Source of the DNA: Phyllobacterium brassicacearum | GTDB lineage: Bacteria > Pseudomonadota > Alphaproteobacteria > Rhizobiales > Rhizobiaceae | Direction of reading: 5' to 3' | Length of the DNA: 64,000 bases | NCBI RefSeq assembly: GCF_003010955.1 | Contig: NZ_PGGO01000001.1 | Coordinates: 310,001-374,000 of the forward strand | Part shown: positions 1 through 8,559 of the stretch, piece after piece | How the letters are laid out: every line of letters begins with the position of its first letter | Position numbering within the stretch: position 1 is the stretch's first letter | Made by a program: the position numbers and the translations under genes | Notes under the pieces: model-generated | What the model was told of the DNA's origin: nothing | What the model saw: only the letters and a program-made list of their open reading frames with translations | Database searches by the model: none

Positions 1-603
1 AATGGCTTCGCCCTGCGGGGACCATATGAAACGGACATGGCGGTGGGTGGCGAGATCTTGCGGGGTCCGCGGGTTGCCGTGTTCCGCAATATAGTCCGGC
101 GATGCGACGAGGATGCGCTCGAAGGTGGCGAGTTTGCGGGCAATGAGCTCGGATGACTTCAGCTCGCCGAAACGGATCGCGACGTCGACACCTTCGGCGA
201 TCAGATCAGCAACACGGTCGTCAAGGACGAGCTCGATGATCAATTCCGGATGCAGGCGCTGAAATTCGATGACGATCGGTGATAGATGCGTCTGGCCAAA
301 CCCGACGGGTCCATGCAGGCGCAGATTGCCGCGCAATGCCGAGGACAATTCGCCGGCGCTTTCTTCCGCCTCGCCGACCGCCCGCAGAATGTGAAGCGCG
401 TGCTGATAGTAGGTCTCGCCGCCTTCGGTCAGCGCAAGCTTGCGGGTTGAGCGATGAAACAGCCGCACATCGAGATGCCGTTCGAGCGCGGCGATCTGCT
501 GACTGACGGCCGGCTGCGTCAACCCGAGCTCTCGCGCTGCCGCGGAAAGGGTGCCGAGTTCCGCAACGCGGACAAAAGTGTTCATCGCGGCGAATCTGTC
601 CAT
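1..603 (-). CDS. LysR-family transcriptional regulator (partial, C-terminus outside window)
   Basis: The gene reads off the left edge, and the first 201 codons are present. Residues 1-60 form the typical LysR winged helix-turn-helix (MDRFAAMNTFVRVAE, then AARELGLTQPAVSQQI and LFHRSTRKL). The following substrate-binding domain includes the stretch GVDVAIRFGEL. The AARELxLTxxAVS / RSTRKLxLTEGGE pattern is that of the CrgA/DmlR-like subgroup. It is divergent from the reductase gene at 713 with a 109-base shared upstream region, so that reductase is its likely target. The ATG at 603 gives the conserved LysR N-terminus. The effector is unknown. Confidence 0.9.
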   Translation of the reverse strand, partial: MDRFAAMNTFVRVAELGTLSAAARELGLTQPAVSQQIAALERHLDVRLFHRSTRKLALTEGGETYYQHALHILRAVGEAEESAGELSSALRGNLRLHGPVGFGQTHLSPIVIEFQRLHPELIIELVLDDRVADLIAEGVDVAIRFGELKSSELIARKLATFERILVASPDYIAEHGNPRTPQDLATHRHVRFIWSPQGEAI

Positions 604-616
604 TCGGTGTCCTCAA

Positions 617-635
617 AGCATTTCTTATGAATGCT
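617..635. promoter_or_regulatory. 19-bp dyad in LysR/reductase divergent promoter
   Basis: A perfect inverted repeat, AGCATT-N7-AATGCT, lies between the divergent starts at 603 and 713. Position and size suit a LysR-type operator, but the arms do not give the strict T-N11-A motif. Function is inferred from position only. Confidence 0.4.
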
Positions 636-712
636 ATCATTTTCAACAGGCTACGCAAAGCTGGGCGAATGATCCATTTCTGGTCGCAGAAACTTGAACT
701 GGAGATTCTGGA

Positions 713-1762
713 ATGACCAAGAAAGCAGTGGTTGTTGGAGCCAATGGCATCATCGGCGGTAATTTGATCACCCATCTCGTTGAACTCGGAGACTGGGAGA
801 TCGTCGGTCTGTCGCGGCGCGGTGGAGAAGCCGTGAGCAAAGTCAGCCATATTGCCGTCGATCTGCTCGACGCGGCGGATGCCAGAGACAAGCTCGCGCA
901 CCTCACCGACGCAACGCACATCTTCTATGCCGCCTATCAGGACCGGCCGACCTGGGCCGAACTGGTGCCGCCCAACCTGGCGATGCTGGTCAACGTCATC
1001 AATGCGATTGAATCTATAGCGCCGGGGCTGGAGCACATCAGCCTGATGCAGGGCTACAAGGTCTACGGCGCGCATCTTGGGCCATTCAAGACGCCGGCGC
1101 GCGAGACCGATGCCAGTCACATGCCGCCGGAATTCAACATCGATCAGCAGGACTTTTTGGAGGCATTGCAGAAGGGCAAGAGCTGGACGTGGTCGGCATT
1201 ACGGCCATCAGTCGTCGTAGGCTTTGCGCTCGGCAATCCCATGAACCTTGCTTCGGTGATCGCCGTCTATGCCTCGATGTCGAAAGAACTCGGCATTCCG
1301 CTGCGCTTTCCCGGTAAACCCGGCGCCTATGACAGTCTGCTGGAGATGACCGATGCGGGACTGCTGGCGCGGGCAACGGTATTCATCGCAACGAACCCGC
1401 AATGCGGCAACCAGGCGTTCAATATAAACAATGGCGATTTGTTTCGCTGGAGCGAGATGTGGCCAAAGATCGCCAAATTCTTTGAGCTGGAGGTGGCGCC
1501 GCCACTGCCGATGTCACTCAACACCATAATGGCGGACAAGGAAACGCTCTGGAACCGAATGGTTGAAAAGCATGGTCTTGCGGATACGCCCTACGGGGAC
1601 GTGTCGTCCTGGGCGTTCGGCGATGCGGTATTCGGCTGGAACTACGACTTCTTTGCCGACGGCACCAAGCTGCGGCGCGCGGGTTTTCACGAGTACGTCG
1701 ATACGGAAGAGATGTTCCTGCGCGTGTTCAGTGATCTCAAGGCACGGAGGATTATTCCGTGA
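713..1762 (+). CDS. PRISE-like NAD(P)-dependent short-chain reductase
   Basis: This 349-residue extended SDR-type protein has an N-terminal Rossmann motif GANGIIG (residues 9-15). It has no classical YxxxK. The segment LMQGYKVYGAHLGPF (about 111-125) instead resembles the catalytic region of the PRISE group (progesterone 5-beta-reductase/iridoid synthase-like enone reductases). The length fits that family, whose members reduce activated C=C bonds with NADPH; the substrate here cannot be told. It is divergent from a LysR gene, which suggests inducible expression by a small molecule. It ends 17 bases from the convergent vapC. Confidence 0.75.
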   Translation: MTKKAVVVGANGIIGGNLITHLVELGDWEIVGLSRRGGEAVSKVSHIAVDLLDAADARDKLAHLTDATHIFYAAYQDRPTWAELVPPNLAMLVNVINAIESIAPGLEHISLMQGYKVYGAHLGPFKTPARETDASHMPPEFNIDQQDFLEALQKGKSWTWSALRPSVVVGFALGNPMNLASVIAVYASMSKELGIPLRFPGKPGAYDSLLEMTDAGLLARATVFIATNPQCGNQAFNINNGDLFRWSEMWPKIAKFFELEVAPPLPMSLNTIMADKETLWNRMVEKHGLADTPYGDVSSWAFGDAVFGWNYDFFADGTKLRRAGFHEYVDTEEMFLRVFSDLKARRIIP

Positions 1763-1779
1763 CAGCTCACCCGTGATGA

Positions 1780-2175
1780 TCAGGCGGCGTCAATATCGGT
1801 CTGCAGAAAATCATTGCCCTTGTAGAGCAAGGGCATGCTGTAGAAGCGAGCGCAGGCATAGGCAAAGCAATCGCCAAAGTTGAGATTTGCCGGATGACGG
1901 TTCTTGCCGTAGCGATCAAAAGCTTCAAGCGCGAGAAAAGCCGCCTGCGGTGGTATTTCGACCAGCTCAATAGTTGCCAAAGCCAGAAAGTCCTGAACAG
2001 CCGCCGCTGCTTCCTTGATCGGAAGATTTAGGACCCTCGCTACACTCACAGCCGTCTCCCAGACGGCAGCGGGGCAGGTTACGCGTCGCGGTGACGTCTC
2101 CATTCTTGTAGCAAGCGAACGAGCATCACTTTCGCCAGTCATCATCGATACCATCGCCGATGCATCTATGAACAT
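1780..2175 (-). CDS. vapC: VapC-type PIN-domain ribonuclease toxin
   Basis: This PIN-domain protein of about 131 residues starts [12 protein letters not shown], with the first acidic residue D4. E14 follows, and the C-terminal part has the NFGDCFAYA motif carrying another conserved acidic residue. PIN toxins cleave RNA with Mg2+ held by these residues. It lies directly downstream of the antitoxin gene. A GTG at 2199, only 8 bases after the vapB stop, is an alternative start adding eight residues. I prefer the ATG at 2175 because PIN proteins normally begin just before the first aspartate. Neither start has a good Shine-Dalgarno, so translational coupling to vapB is likely. Confidence 0.85.
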   Translation of the reverse strand: MFIDASAMVSMMTGESDARSLATRMETSPRRVTCPAAVWETAVSVARVLNLPIKEAAAAVQDFLALATIELVEIPPQAAFLALEAFDRYGKNRHPANLNFGDCFAYACARFYSMPLLYKGNDFLQTDIDAA

Positions 2176-2207
2176 GGCATCAACCGCGCAGGCAATCACG
2201 TACGGAA

Positions 2208-2450
2208 TCAGTCATAGAGGCTATCCCGAAATTGCTTGTCTGCCGGAAGCCCTGCTTCCACCTCGCCCTTGACCCGCAATGCCCGGGCGAAATCAGCTAC
2301 CATGTCGGCAAGACTAAGCTGTGCATTCTGCTCAGCCAACGCGCGCTGCAAAGCTTTCTTCACTGCCTCGGTCTTGGATGTCGCCTTGATCGCGGTTTGA
2401 TAGCGTCGGGCTAGCTCGTCGATCCTGTCGTCTTTGATATAAAGCGGCAC
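2208..2450 (-). CDS. vapB: VapB-family antitoxin
   Basis: This is an 80-residue protein with the PSK-type (PF07704-like) antitoxin start [17 protein letters not shown]. An N-terminal DNA-binding and dimerisation part is followed by a C-terminal tail ([14 protein letters not shown]) expected to wrap the toxin. The start is GTG at 2450, with a GAGGA ribosome-binding site ending about 7 bases upstream inside the operator repeats, so repressor binding and translation signals overlap. The neighbouring PIN gene is its toxin partner. Autoregulation of the operon is expected for the family. Confidence 0.85.
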   Translation of the reverse strand: MPLYIKDDRIDELARRYQTAIKATSKTEAVKKALQRALAEQNAQLSLADMVADFARALRVKGEVEAGLPADKQFRDSLYD

Positions 2451-2507
2451 GGTATATCCTCATGGGTATATTTTGGATATAACATAGTGGATATACAGAT
2501 GGATATC
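2451..2507. promoter_or_regulatory. vapBC promoter/operator with iterated GGATAT half-sites
   Basis: Upstream of vapB, GGATAT occurs at 2475-2480, 2489-2494 and 2501-2506. An inverted copy, ATATCC, lies at 2454-2459 and a variant GGTATAT at 2465-2471. The spacings of 14 and 12 bases put the half-sites roughly on one helix face. Repeats this close to the start of a vapB gene are the usual binding place of the VapBC complex. The iteration is directly visible; the binding is inferred. Confidence 0.6.
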
Positions 2508-2536
2508 AATGAGCGTAATGGCAATCAGGCAGCGGC

Positions 2537-3076
2537 CTAACCAGCGTGAGGTTCGCCCTTCCGCCGTGGAATGTCGTAGTTGAGGAAAAACTCGTCGAGC
2601 TGCGGCGGCGGGACTTTCGTCCCTGCCAGCATGGCATGTGCCTGGCCGCGATGGTGGATCTGGTGCACGAACAGATGCGACAGCACGAGGCGGATCGGTT
2701 CCTGCGAGGTCTCGCCCGTGCGCCAGGTGATCGAGATGGCCTGGTTGAGATCGGAAGCAGTCAGGCCATCGCAGAACTCGATCAGACTTCTGTCGAATTC
2801 GTCCTGGGCCCGTTTCAGATCGGCGGCCTTCGGAAAGGGGATGTCGCCCTTGAGGCCGATATTCTGGCGCCCCTTGCCGATCATGTCCGCCATGTAGATA
2901 TGATCGACGATGAGATTGTGATTGAGCGTCATCTGGATCGACGGGAAGAAACTGGTGCGCTCCTGCGCGAACTCTTCATCCGTCAGTTCCAAGCAGGCGC
3001 TGAGCAGCCTGTGGTTCGACCAGGCGCTGTTGCGCGCCATGGCCGAGAAGTGGTCGCGGAGGGCGTTGTCAGCCAT
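2537..3076 (-). CDS. DinB-family protein
   Basis: This 179-residue all-helical protein has the DinB/YfiT-like four-helix-bundle pattern. A histidine in the second helix (NHNLIVDHIYMADMI) and the late HLFVHQIHHRGQAHAML motif supply the metal-binding histidines. Family members bind a divalent metal and include thiol-dependent transferases; the actual reaction is unknown. A purine-rich Shine-Dalgarno (AGGAGCGGAAGG) precedes the ATG at 3076. The gene stands alone between vapBC and guaB, and a palindrome lies just upstream (3096-3134). Confidence 0.8.
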   Translation of the reverse strand: MADNALRDHFSAMARNSAWSNHRLLSACLELTDEEFAQERTSFFPSIQMTLNHNLIVDHIYMADMIGKGRQNIGLKGDIPFPKAADLKRAQDEFDRSLIEFCDGLTASDLNQAISITWRTGETSQEPIRLVLSHLFVHQIHHRGQAHAMLAGTKVPPPQLDEFFLNYDIPRRKGEPHAG

Positions 3077-3095
3077 CGCCTTCCGCTCCTCTATC

Positions 3096-3134
3096 AGAGC
3101 ATTCCCATTTTAGACAGATGCATGGAAATGCTCT
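3096..3134. repeat. Palindrome with 13-bp arms
   Basis: AGAGCATTCCCAT (3096-3108) pairs with ATGGAAATGCTCT (3122-3134), with one G-U pair and a 13-base loop. It sits between the dinB start and the repeat attached to guaB. It may be part of the same mosaic intergenic element or a terminator. Confidence 0.55.
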
Positions 3135-3143
3135 AACTCTATG

Positions 3144-3195
3144 TTTTGGAGCAATTCCGAACGGAAAACCGGTTCCCACTTTTCGTGGAATTGCT

Positions 3196-3198
<3 letters not shown>
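3144..3198 (-). repeat. RIME-like palindromic intergenic element at the guaB stop codon
   Basis: Read on the minus strand, the element begins TAAAGCAATTCCACGAAAAG, continues with GTGGGAACCGGTTTTCCG and ends GGAATTGCTCC. The arms AGCAATTCC (3150-3158) and GGAATTGCT (3187-3195) are perfect inverted copies. A second copy lies at 36668-36718. The sequence resembles the short palindromic mosaic elements (RIME type) known from rhizobial intergenic regions. The first three bases of the element are the guaB stop codon. Confidence 0.7.
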
Positions 3199-4719
<1,521 letters not shown>

Positions 4720-4808
4720 CTAATACGACTAAAGGGCGCACCACGGTGGTGGAGCGCCGAGTCGGTTGTGTTCAAGTGAATTGGCACGGGCTGGTAACAC
4801 GGATATGT

Positions 4809-4846
4809 CGGTTTGGAAAGCCCCCGGACAAGAATTGTCCAAACCG
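4809..4846. other. Overlapping inverted repeats between hydrolase gene and guaB
   Basis: CGGTTTGG (4809-4816) is inverted at 4839-4846 (CCAAACCG). Within it, GGACAA-GAA-TTGTCC (4826-4840) forms a second perfect dyad that shares bases 4839-4840, so only one can form at a time. It could end transcription of the hydrolase gene or serve guaB regulation. There is no clear U-run, so the role is open. Confidence 0.4.
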
Positions 4847-4892
4847 AGCGGTTCGACGGGAATGCGCCGAACCGCATCGTCCGGTCTATCTT

Positions 4893-5876
4893 TCAGACGT
4901 CGAACTGATAGGTGACGGGCACAAAGCGATAGCCCATATCCTGCTTTTCGACAAAGCCGACAGCCGGGAATGGCATGTGGTAGCCGACGAATGGAAGCTT
5001 GTCGGTCGCGATCATGTCGAAGACCTTCGTACGCGTTGCCGCACCCATTTGCTTGTCCGTATCGAAAGCAACCTCCCAATCCGGGCGCTGCAGCGACGCG
5101 ACATAGTGGTTGGCGGTATCGGCGGTCAGGACAAGATGTTTTCCGGCAGACTCAATGTGGAAAATCATGTGCCCGGGCGTATGGCCATAGGCCGCCTCGC
5201 TGGTGATGCCCGTGACGACGGAATCGCCCGCCTTGATGAATGTGGTCTTTTCGGCAAGCGGCTTGACCTTGGCATTGACGCCCTTCGCGCCGTTTTCCGC
5301 TGGCGTTCCAGCGCGGGCGGGATCGGTCCAGTAGCCATATTCAATCTCACCGGCAACGTAGCGCGCATTGGCATAACCTGGCGTTTCGCCGTTCATGAGC
5401 CCACCGATGTGATCGCCATGCATGTGGGTGATGACGACGATGGTGACCTGATCAGGTGTGTAACCGGCCGCTTTCATATTGGCTTCGACTTGCCCGAGAC
5501 CATTCTCCCGGCCACCTGCCCCAAACCCGGTATCGAACAGGATGAGTTCCGATCCCGTATTGATCAAAGTGGGAGCAAAACCATTGACGGTTTTCGTTTC
5601 AGGCAGGAAGTTTGCCTTCATCAATTCGGCGACGGTTTCCGGCTTTTGATTAGCGCCAAAGGTTGGATGCGGACCATCGCCAGGCCGCAATCCATCGAGC
5701 AGTGTAGTGACCTCGAACTCCCCCAGCTGGAAACGCTTGAAACCCGGGGTCTTTGCGTCTGATGGTGGTACGGCCGCATCGGCAGTTTCTGTCATGAATT
5801 GCGGGATCGCCAGTCCTCCTGCCACGGCGCTGGAAGCAAGGAAAAGATCGCGGCGGGAAATCTCGAATGTCGACAT
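4893..5876 (-). CDS. Tat-exported metallo-beta-lactamase-fold hydrolase
   Basis: The protein has 327 residues. It begins with a twin-arginine signal (SRRDLF at residues 7-12, a hydrophobic stretch and a cleavage region near ADAAVPP at about 32-38), so it should reach the periplasm folded. The metal site HMHGDH is at 151-156, with later HTPGHM and DTANH motifs supplying further ligands. This is the lactonase/hydrolase branch of the fold rather than a class B beta-lactamase. The ATG at 5876 has an AAGGAG ribosome-binding site, and longer in-frame starts lack one. The substrate is unknown. It is divergent from the DHA2 transporter gene, perhaps sharing a function with it. Confidence 0.85.
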   Translation of the reverse strand: MSTFEISRRDLFLASSAVAGGLAIPQFMTETADAAVPPSDAKTPGFKRFQLGEFEVTTLLDGLRPGDGPHPTFGANQKPETVAELMKANFLPETKTVNGFAPTLINTGSELILFDTGFGAGGRENGLGQVEANMKAAGYTPDQVTIVVITHMHGDHIGGLMNGETPGYANARYVAGEIEYGYWTDPARAGTPAENGAKGVNAKVKPLAEKTTFIKAGDSVVTGITSEAAYGHTPGHMIFHIESAGKHLVLTADTANHYVASLQRPDWEVAFDTDKQMGAATRTKVFDMIATDKLPFVGYHMPFPAVGFVEKQDMGYRFVPVTYQFDV

Positions 5877-6115
5877 GAAGATATCTCCTTGATCAGCCAT
5901 TATGGGTCGGCGCAGTTTACACGTCGCTCCGTCGCCGTCGCCGGTTGCCACACTCCGAATCGATCACAAGAATTGGGTGTTGGATCACTTCTGTTTGATC
6001 GGCGCTTGAGCGCTGCCGCCACCGGTGCTATCGGAACTCGCATCAAGAGCAATCGAGTCCTTCCGCCTGGACCCCGCCGCCTGCTTTCTCAACCATTTGA
6101 GAACTGGAATTCAAT

Positions 6116-7519
6116 GTGAATCGCATCGTTCCGCTCGTGCTTGCTGTGGCTCTGTTCATGGAGCAAATGGACTCTACCGTCATATCCACATCGCTTCCGG
6201 CAATCGCCGCGGACATCGGTACCAGCCCGATTGCACTGAAACTGGCGCTGACGGCATATCTCGTTTCTCTCGCCGTCTTCATTCCGGTCAGCGGCTGGAT
6301 GGCCGACAGATTTGGTGCCAAGAATGTATTCCGGGCGGCGATCGTCGTATTCGTGCTTGGATCCATTGCCTGTGCTGTCTCCAATTCATTGCTGGCGTTC
6401 GTCATGTCACGCTTCTTCCAGGGCGTGGGCGGGGCAATGATGACACCTGTCGGGCGCCTTGTTCTGGTGCGATCGACACCGCGCAATGAGCTCGTCGGGG
6501 CGATGGCCTGGCTGACCATGCCAGCCCTTATAGGTCCGCTCCTCGGGCCCCCTGTCGGCGGTTTCCTCACCACCTATTTCAGCTGGCACTGGATCTTCCT
6601 GATCAATGTTCCGATTGGCATCATCGGAATCTGGTTCGCGACGCGCTATCTTCCGGCGATCGAGACCCTGGTGCAGCGGCCGCTTGACGTACCCGGCTTT
6701 TTCCTCAGCGGCATTGCCGCGTCCGGGATTGTGTTCGGGCTATCGGTCGTCAGCCTTCCTGCCTTGCCGACCTGGGTGGGTTTGTCGACGCTCGCCCTGG
6801 GCATCGTATCGACGATCCTCTATCTGCTTCACGCGCGCAGAACGGCGGAGCCCTTGCTCGCGCTCGATCTTTTCAACAACCAGGTGTTCAGAGCGTCAAT
6901 CGTCGGCGGCAGCCTGTTTCGCATCGGTGTCGGCGCTGTTCCGTTTCTTCTGCCGCTTATGTTCCAGATCGGCTTCGGTATGACACCGTTCGAATCTGGC
7001 CTGATCACGTTTGTGTCGGCACTGGGCGCCATGAGCATGAAGCTCGTGACGAAATGGTTTTACCAAAAGACCGGCTTCCGCAATTCCCTCATGTATGGGT
7101 CCGTGGTCGCCGCGGCGTTCATCGCGATCAACGGGTTCTTCACACCCGAAACGCCGTATTGGCTGATGGTCGTTCTCTTGCTTGCCGGCGGTTTCTTCCG
7201 CTCTCTGTTCTTCACCGGGACCAATGCCCTCGCCTATGCGGATATCCCGAACGAGCAGACGAGCCTCGCGACGCCCATCAGTTCCGTGGCGCAGCAAATC
7301 TCCATCGCGCTCGGCGTTGCGGTCGCCGGCGGCATTCTCGAGGTTTCGACCAAGATTCATGGCGGACCGCTGCAGCTGTCGGATTTCCACATCGGATTCT
7401 TTATCGTTGCGGCGATATCGGCGCTGGCGTGTCTTTCGTTCAGGGGCCTAAAGCCCGATGCGGGCGCAGAGGTCTCGGGACACCGGTCGCTGGTCAAGTC
7501 TGCTGCGCCGGCGGAGTGA
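6116..7519 (+). CDS. MFS transporter, DHA2 (multidrug efflux) type
   Basis: A 467-residue inner-membrane protein with many hydrophobic segments. Helix 1 carries the drug-antiporter sequence ALFMEQMDSTVISTSLPAIA and the loop 2-3 motif GWMADRFGAK. Motif C-like glycine/proline-rich segment IGPLLGPPVGGF is also present. These mark a proton-driven efflux pump of the DHA2 group (MdtD/EmrB-like). No membrane-fusion partner is adjacent. The start appears to be GTG at 6116, because the overlapping ATG at 6114 is immediately followed by TGA in its own frame and an in-frame TGA lies at 6098. The ribosome-binding site is weak. The ligand cannot be told. Confidence 0.88.
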   Translation: MNRIVPLVLAVALFMEQMDSTVISTSLPAIAADIGTSPIALKLALTAYLVSLAVFIPVSGWMADRFGAKNVFRAAIVVFVLGSIACAVSNSLLAFVMSRFFQGVGGAMMTPVGRLVLVRSTPRNELVGAMAWLTMPALIGPLLGPPVGGFLTTYFSWHWIFLINVPIGIIGIWFATRYLPAIETLVQRPLDVPGFFLSGIAASGIVFGLSVVSLPALPTWVGLSTLALGIVSTILYLLHARRTAEPLLALDLFNNQVFRASIVGGSLFRIGVGAVPFLLPLMFQIGFGMTPFESGLITFVSALGAMSMKLVTKWFYQKTGFRNSLMYGSVVAAAFIAINGFFTPETPYWLMVVLLLAGGFFRSLFFTGTNALAYADIPNEQTSLATPISSVAQQISIALGVAVAGGILEVSTKIHGGPLQLSDFHIGFFIVAAISALACLSFRGLKPDAGAEVSGHRSLVKSAAPAE

Positions 7520-7546
7520 GAGCGCTACAACTCTGCGTTTGTTGTG

Positions 7547-7577
7547 CCCAATCGCAACAAAATCGATAGTGATTGGG
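7547..7577. repeat. Inverted repeat upstream of small structured gene
   Basis: CCCAATC (7547-7553) and GATTGGG (7571-7577) are perfect inverted copies 17 bases apart, just after the end of the transporter gene. They could end the transporter transcript or be an operator for the small gene that follows. Confidence 0.35.
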
Positions 7578-7616
7578 TTGAAGGTAAAAGCAACAAACAC
7601 CGCGCCAGCCGGTGCA

Positions 7617-7639
7617 TTGGAGGAGATTGGCTCCTCCAA
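7617..7639 (+). ncRNA. Hairpin carrying an anti-Shine-Dalgarno-like arm (candidate riboregulator)
   Basis: TTGGAGGAG (7617-7625) and CTCCTCCAA (7631-7639) form a perfect 9-bp stem with a 5-base loop. The CCTCCAA part of the 3' arm (7633-7639) is also exactly complementary to TTGGAGG at 7666-7672, which contains the start of the ribosome-binding site of the following small ORF. The two pairings exclude each other. No U-run follows, so a terminator is unlikely. Confidence 0.5.
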
Positions 7640-7667
7640 CTGCGACATCAGCCTTGCCCTCAAACTT

Positions 7668-7678
7668 GGAGGTGATCC
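7668..7678 (+). promoter_or_regulatory. Extended Shine-Dalgarno (11 bases)
   Basis: GGAGGTGATCC is the exact complement of the conserved 16S rRNA 3' end (GGATCACCTCC) over 11 consecutive bases and is followed at once by ATG. Chance occurrence directly in front of a start codon is improbable. Confidence 0.7.
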
Positions 7679-7768
7679 ATGCGGGTGAAACCGTTGTGCA
7701 TCACCCTTATCATGAAAAGAACCCGGCCTGGCTGGCAAGTCACTGTCCGGGTTCAATTCTCAAGATAA
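7679..7768 (+). CDS. Putative 29-residue small protein with extended ribosome-binding site
   Basis: An ATG directly after the 11-base Shine-Dalgarno opens a 29-codon frame (MRVKPLCITLI, then MKRTRPGWQVTV) ending in TAA at 7766. The peptide is basic (about seven Lys/Arg) with a short hydrophobic start and no recognisable domain. It lies between a transporter gene and rlmE, flanked by hairpins on both sides. It may be a leader-type or regulatory translation unit rather than the source of a functional protein. Small mRNAs with very long Shine-Dalgarno sequences are described in Bradyrhizobiaceae (rreB) and thought to be controlled at the ribosome. Whether this is related is inference. Confidence 0.5.
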   Translation: MRVKPLCITLIMKRTRPGWQVTVRVQFSR

Positions 7769-7773
7769 GGATC

Positions 7774-7797
7774 GGGGACGGGCGAAAGCTCGTTCCC
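7774..7797 (+). ncRNA. 10-bp hairpin with GAAA tetraloop after the small ORF
   Basis: GGGGACGGGC (7774-7783), GAAA loop, GCTCGTTCCC (7788-7797): all ten positions pair, two as G-U. A GNRA loop and wobble pairs in a stem starting six bases after a stop codon point to selection at RNA level. No U-run follows. Two weaker dyads come next: ATGCAA/TTGCAT (7806-7831) and AGGCGA/TCGCCT (7837-7855). Confidence 0.5.
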
Positions 7798-7857
7798 ACT
7801 CCAGGATGCAATATAGCAGCGTTCGTTGCATTTCCAAGGCGATGAAGCGTCGCCTGG

Positions 7858-8559
7858 TTACCCTTTAAAGTCGCGCGCCAGCAGGTAAAGCTCCACCGAT
7901 TCTGCCCGCGATGCCGGCGGTTTGACGTGGTGCACCGACTTGAAATTCTGCTTCAGAAGCGTGAGCAACTCGTTTTCCGTGCCACCCTGAAACGTCTTGG
8001 TGAGGAAATGACCGCCCGGGCGCAGGACGGAAACCGCAAAATCCGCAGCAACCTCGCAAAGATGCGTCGTGCGGATGTGATCGGTACGACGATGGCCAGT
8101 GGTTGGCGCTGCCATGTCGGAGAGCACGATGTCAGGCTTGCCGCCGAGCGCTTCAATCAATTTTTCCGGTGCCGCGTCGTCGAGGAAATCCATTTCAAGC
8201 AAGGTCACGCCCGGCAAGGGATCGACGTGCAGATAATCAATGCCAACAACCGTCGGAAAATCATCGGGAGAACCGACGATCGACGCGGCAATCTGGCTCC
8301 AGCCGCCCGGAGCGGCGCCCAGATCAATGATCCGCTGGCCCTTCTTCAGGAGCTTGTAGCGATCATTGATCTCGATCAGCTTGTAAGCTGCACGAGAGCG
8401 ATAGCCATCCTGCTTGGAGCGCTGTACGTAGGGATCGTTGATGTGACGCTCAAGCCAGCGGCGCGACGATTCCTTGATCGTGCCGGCCTTTTTCTTGATC
8501 TTGGTATGAAGTCCGCGCGTACCCGTACCACCACGGCCACCAGTTGTTGTCTTAGCCAT
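7858..8559 (-). CDS. rlmE: 23S rRNA (uridine-2552-2'-O)-methyltransferase
   Basis: RlmE (RrmJ/FtsJ) methylates U2552 of the 50S A-loop late in ribosome assembly, using S-adenosylmethionine. At 233 residues it is slightly longer than the E. coli enzyme through a basic N-terminal extension. The SAM motif [11 protein letters not shown], the catalytic aspartate in [10 protein letters not shown], lysine in FLTKTFQGG and the final [12 protein letters not shown] motif are all present. The ATG at 8559 has a GGGAGT ribosome-binding site; a GTG at 8565 is an alternative. The start overlaps the end of the upstream Ppx/GppA gene by eight bases, so the two form an operon. Confidence 0.95.
   Translation of the reverse strand: MAKTTTGGRGGTGTRGLHTKIKKKAGTIKESSRRWLERHINDPYVQRSKQDGYRSRAAYKLIEINDRYKLLKKGQRIIDLGAAPGGWSQIAASIVGSPDDFPTVVGIDYLHVDPLPGVTLLEMDFLDDAAPEKLIEALGGKPDIVLSDMAAPTTGHRRTDHIRTTHLCEVAADFAVSVLRPGGHFLTKTFQGGTENELLTLLKQNFKSVHHVKPPASRAESVELYLLARDFKG

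Noticed and set aside
221-1120. 299-codon minus-strand frame across the LysR/reductase promoter
   Set aside because: It overlaps both real genes out of frame and shows no protein family features.
7448-7756. 102-codon minus-strand frame overlapping the transporter end and the small structured gene
   Set aside because: No ribosome-binding site and no family; the plus-strand small ORF with its long Shine-Dalgarno is much better supported.
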